64,000 nt of DNA, taken from positions 1-64,000 of the forward strand of contig JACKID010000002.1 of NCBI GenBank assembly GCA_020638675.1, written 5' to 3'. This stretch comes from Planctomycetota bacterium (GTDB lineage Bacteria; Planctomycetota; UBA8742; UBA2392). The notes beneath the pieces were generated by a model. It had not been told where the DNA came from. It saw nothing but the letters and a program-made list of their open reading frames with translations, and ran no database searches. The position numbers and the translations under genes are program-made. This document shows, piece by piece, positions 61,352-64,000 of this stretch (position 1 is the first letter of the stretch; each line of letters starts with the position of its first letter).

Positions 61352-62773
61352 ATGACGACTCACCCGCTGTGGCTCGCAGGTACGCGCGTCACGACCGAAA
61401 GTACGTTCCAGCACCGCGGAGCTTATGACAAACAAGACCTCGGCGCAGTATCTCTCGCTGACCGCCGGGAAGTAGCCGCCGCCATCTCCGGGGCGTGGCA
61501 CGCGCGCCCAAAAATGGCCGCCATGTCCAGCGGCGCGCGCGAGGCAGCCCTGCTTACGATGGTCGAGGAAATGCGCGCGCGCACGGAAGAGTTCGCGCAC
61601 ATGATCACGGCCGAGACCGGCAAGCCGATCAGCCTCGCGCGCGGTGAAGTCACCCGCACCATCAACACGCTCTCGATCTGCGCCGAAGAAACCAAGCGCA
61701 GCCTTGGCGAGGTCATCCCGCTCGACACCACTCCGGCAAGCGAAGGCCGCTACGGCATTGTACGGCGCTTTCCCAAGGGCATCGTCGTCGCCATCACGCC
61801 GTTCAACTTTCCGCTGAACCTGGTGGCACACAAGATCGGCCCGGCGATAGCCGCCGGTTGCCCGATCATTCTCAAGCCCGCGCCGCAGGCGCCCCTGACC
61901 TCGCTGATGCTCGGCGCGTTGATGTCCAAGGCCAACCTGCCCGAGGGCGCGTTCAGCGTGCTGCCGTGCGAAAACGACGTCGCACAGCACCTCGCCACCG
62001 ACGAACGCGTGGCCGTCATCTCGTTCACCGGCAGCGATTCCGTCGGCTGGCACCTGCGCGAGCTTGCCCCGCGCAAGACGGTCCTGCTCGAGCTCGGCGG
62101 CAACGCGGCCGTGATCGTCGAGCCGGACTGCGACATCGAGTCGGCCGCGCAGCGCATCGTGACGGGCGCCTTTGCGCACGCGGGGCAGGTCTGCATCAAG
62201 GTCCAGCGCGTGTTCGCGCATGACGACATCGCGCCGCAGCTGTTGAAGCGCATCATCGACCTGACCGAGACAATCGGCATCGGCGACCCCACGCACGAAG
62301 AGGTCATCTGCGGCCCGCTGATCAGCGAGCAGGCGGCGGTCAGGGTCGAAGCCTGGGTGAACGAGGCTCGCGCACAGGGCGCCAACGTGCTCTGCGGCGG
62401 TGAGCGCGACGGCCAGTTCTATCGACCGACCTGGCTGACCGACGTGGCCGAGGAGGCCAAGGTCTGCTGTGAGGAAGTCTTCGGCCCGGTCGGAGTGTTC
62501 TTCCGCTATCACGACTTCGAGGCCGCAATCCACGCCGTGAACTCATCCCAGTACGGCTTGCAGTGCGGCGTGTTCACCGGCTCGTTGCCCAAGGCCAGCC
62601 TGGCGTTCGAGATGCTTGAGGTCGGCGCGGTAATGATCAACGATATCCCCACCTACCGCGTAGACCACATGCCCTACGGCGGAGTAAAAGCATCTGGCCT
62701 CGGGCGGGAAGGCCCGAAGTATGTTATCGAAGAGTACACGGAACCCCGGTTGCTTGCTGTAAAGCCGCGCTAG
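61352..62773 (+). CDS. Aldehyde dehydrogenase family protein
   Basis: A 473-residue NAD(P)-dependent aldehyde dehydrogenase. Catalytic residues are in place: Asn153 (PFNFP), Glu247 (LLELGG) and Cys281 (AGQVCIK), with TPFNFPLNL before and KPAPQAPLTSL for cofactor binding. The substrate range of the family is wide; the length and N-terminus fit the succinate-semialdehyde type loosely. The start at 61352 lies after the repeat-free upstream region; the longer frame is antisense to the divergent gene. Confidence 0.92.
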   Translation: MTTHPLWLAGTRVTTESTFQHRGAYDKQDLGAVSLADRREVAAAISGAWHARPKMAAMSSGAREAALLTMVEEMRARTEEFAHMITAETGKPISLARGEVTRTINTLSICAEETKRSLGEVIPLDTTPASEGRYGIVRRFPKGIVVAITPFNFPLNLVAHKIGPAIAAGCPIILKPAPQAPLTSLMLGALMSKANLPEGAFSVLPCENDVAQHLATDERVAVISFTGSDSVGWHLRELAPRKTVLLELGGNAAVIVEPDCDIESAAQRIVTGAFAHAGQVCIKVQRVFAHDDIAPQLLKRIIDLTETIGIGDPTHEEVICGPLISEQAAVRVEAWVNEARAQGANVLCGGERDGQFYRPTWLTDVAEEAKVCCEEVFGPVGVFFRYHDFEAAIHAVNSSQYGLQCGVFTGSLPKASLAFEMLEVGAVMINDIPTYRVDHMPYGGVKASGLGREGPKYVIEEYTEPRLLAVKPR

Positions 62774-62774
62774 C

Positions 62775-63599
62775 ATGAGCATCGTCTACTACCTCGACTT
62801 TCCCTGCGAAGTCAAAGAACAGGTAAAGCCCGGCCGCATGCTGCGCCTGCTGTACGCGCGCGAGCGCGCCAATGAGGCCGTCAACCGCGCCCGCAAGGCC
62901 GACCCCGACGTGAAGCCGGAAAAGGTAAAGGTCGATCTCACGATCAAGGGCGAGGATCGCACCGGGCAGTTGAAGGTCACCAATGCAGCCGAGATCCAGA
63001 AGCAGTACGCGGAACTGGACGTGCTCGCGCCCGTGTGCAAGGACTGCCGTGCGCGGATTGAGCCGCAGTCTTTCGGCTGCCGCGGCAGGATTGACTTCCC
63101 CATCAGCCTCAAGGCCGAAGCGCTGCTGATGGGCCGCGTTCACGCCAGCCACGGCGACCCCACCGGCTCCATGCTGTGCAACTACTTCGAGAGCAACGGC
63201 ATCACCGGCAACCGCACCGCCGAGATGCGCAAGCTGAAGGACGTGTTCTTCGAAGGCACGCTGCCACTCGTGCGCAGGCTCGACGACGGTCGCCGCATCA
63301 GCAGCAACCAGGTGTTTGAGCTCTTCTTCCTGACGGACAAGGTCAGCGCCAAGCACGCGCGCTTCTTGCTCGGGATGTTCGACCTGTACGAGCCAAACCT
63401 GCCGCTGGACCGCGGGCTGCACTCACTGCCGAACCTGTTCGTGATCGAGCGCGAAGAAGCCGGGATGCCCGTCTCGCGCGTCGGGTTGCGCCTGCAGGCT
63501 TCAAAGGAAGACGACCGCAGCACGCGGCAACTTCAGAACTTCTTCGGCGCGCTGTTGTTCGCCACCGAATACAACTGCGACCTGTGGGTCAAGTTGTAA
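62775..63599 (+). CDS. Hypothetical protein with Cys motif
   Basis: A 274-residue soluble protein starting one base after the aldehyde dehydrogenase stop, so probably co-transcribed with it. It has a possible zinc-binding set (CKDCRA and FGCRG near residues 88-102), conserved-looking helices (SLKAEALLMGRVHASHGD), and a C-terminal part with FVIEREEAGMPVSRVGLRLQA. I recognise no family. Confidence 0.7.
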   Translation: MSIVYYLDFPCEVKEQVKPGRMLRLLYARERANEAVNRARKADPDVKPEKVKVDLTIKGEDRTGQLKVTNAAEIQKQYAELDVLAPVCKDCRARIEPQSFGCRGRIDFPISLKAEALLMGRVHASHGDPTGSMLCNYFESNGITGNRTAEMRKLKDVFFEGTLPLVRRLDDGRRISSNQVFELFFLTDKVSAKHARFLLGMFDLYEPNLPLDRGLHSLPNLFVIEREEAGMPVSRVGLRLQASKEDDRSTRQLQNFFGALLFATEYNCDLWVKL

Positions 63600-63627
63600 G
63601 GGCGGGCAATGCCCGCCCTCTTTGTTT
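63599..63627 (+). terminator. Terminator after the 62775 gene
   Basis: AGGGCGGGC pairs with GCCCGCCCT (loop AAT), followed by CTTTGTTT. It overlaps the stop codon of the gene and faces the convergent MORN gene. Confidence 0.85.
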
Positions 63628-63641
63628 GAGCGCCTCGGGGA

Positions 63642-64000
63642 TCAGTCGACAATCTCTTCGTCGACGCTCTTCTCGATCGGCTCTTCCACGTCGATCTTCC
63701 TGCCGGCCGGGGCGACGCCGCACCTGGTGACTCGTTTGGTCAGCTTTTCGCCCGTCTTGGTGCTGGGGAGCGCGTTGCCGTTGTCGTCGTAGTAGGTCCA
63801 GCCGCCGCTCAGCTGGCCACTCTCGTAGCTTGCGCTGGCGAACAGGCGCCCGTTGGCGTTGTACTGGTTGTACGCGCCGTCCAGCACGCCGTTCGTGTAG
63901 CCGTACTCGTACTCGATCTGGCCGTTGTCGCGGTAGGTGGTCCAGCGGCCTGCGTGCGCGCCGTTGATGTAAGCCCCGCTCTGGGCCAGGACTCCGTTGG
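63642..64000 (-). CDS. MORN-repeat protein, C-terminal part (runs off the window)
   Basis: The last 119 codons of a minus-strand gene that continues past the window edge. The visible part contains four MORN_2-type repeats (GAHAGRWTTYRDNGQIEYEY, GVLDGAYNQYNANGRLFASA, GQLSGGWTYYDDNGNALP) and an acidic tail ending EEPIEKSVDEEIVD. It is similar in style to the MORN protein at 27621. Confidence 0.75.
   Translation of the reverse strand, partial: NGVLAQSGAYINGAHAGRWTTYRDNGQIEYEYGYTNGVLDGAYNQYNANGRLFASASYESGQLSGGWTYYDDNGNALPSTKTGEKLTKRVTRCGVAPAGRKIDVEEPIEKSVDEEIVD

Noticed and set aside
61325..62533. 402-codon minus-strand frame opposite the aldehyde dehydrogenase
   Set aside because: The dehydrogenase has all catalytic residues; the opposite frame has none of its own.

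Overview
The window is 64 kb of high-GC bacterial DNA, densely coded on both strands, with no rRNA, prophage, CRISPR array or recognisable transposase gene. Its makeup suggests a diderm, peptidoglycan-making bacterium. Pointers are murA, an LpoB-like penicillin-binding-protein activator, many lipoprotein signals, Ser/Thr-kinase signalling, and several proteins built as an N-terminal double-CxxC zinc ribbon plus a membrane segment and an extracytoplasmic domain. That style resembles Planctomycetota or a neighbouring lineage, but this is inference from gene content, not from a phylogenetic marker.

Layout. 1-2.3 kb: small membrane proteins and an ABC-type ATPase. 2.3-7.4 kb (minus): a lipoprotein with four DUF192-like units, leuS and a GxxExxY protein. 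7.5-14.2 kb: a zinc-ribbon membrane protein, then murA, a toxin-antitoxin pair, prmC, a MATE transporter and a YajQ protein. 14.3-17.8 kb (plus): an RluA pseudouridine synthase, a ferredoxin-NADP reductase-like flavoprotein and a second GxxExxY gene that sits exactly between inverted repeats and carries an amber codon. 17.8-23 kb: squalene synthase-like protein, a large zinc-ribbon protein, tRNA-Gly and small genes. 23-31.7 kb: a polytopic membrane protein, an M28 peptidase, MORN and zinc-ribbon proteins, and a lipoprotein set including LpoB-like and COG3014-like proteins. 31.8-35 kb: a second RluA enzyme, translationally coupled to a thioredoxin-like lipoprotein whose first active-site Cys is replaced by UGA (selenocysteine candidate), then small secreted proteins. 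35-42 kb: a giant FAD/Fe-S dehydrogenase divergent from a MarR regulator, a PgpH-like HD protein and a TetR regulator with twin operators. 42-48 kb: a diiron protein, manA, thiS-thiG and an FAD monooxygenase. 48-64 kb: lipoproteins and surface proteins, a class II photolyase, rpmB, tmk, a Ser/Thr kinase, a membrane pair, an aldehyde dehydrogenase and the C-terminal part of another MORN-repeat protein.

Two things stand out. One is the UGA in a UxxC redox motif, with the reading frame and thioredoxin-fold features continuing downstream and a plausible SECIS hairpin at the right distance. The other is a set of six intergenic palindromes built from short, degenerate reiterated units; one of them encloses the GxxExxY gene and another extends into the tmk coding region.
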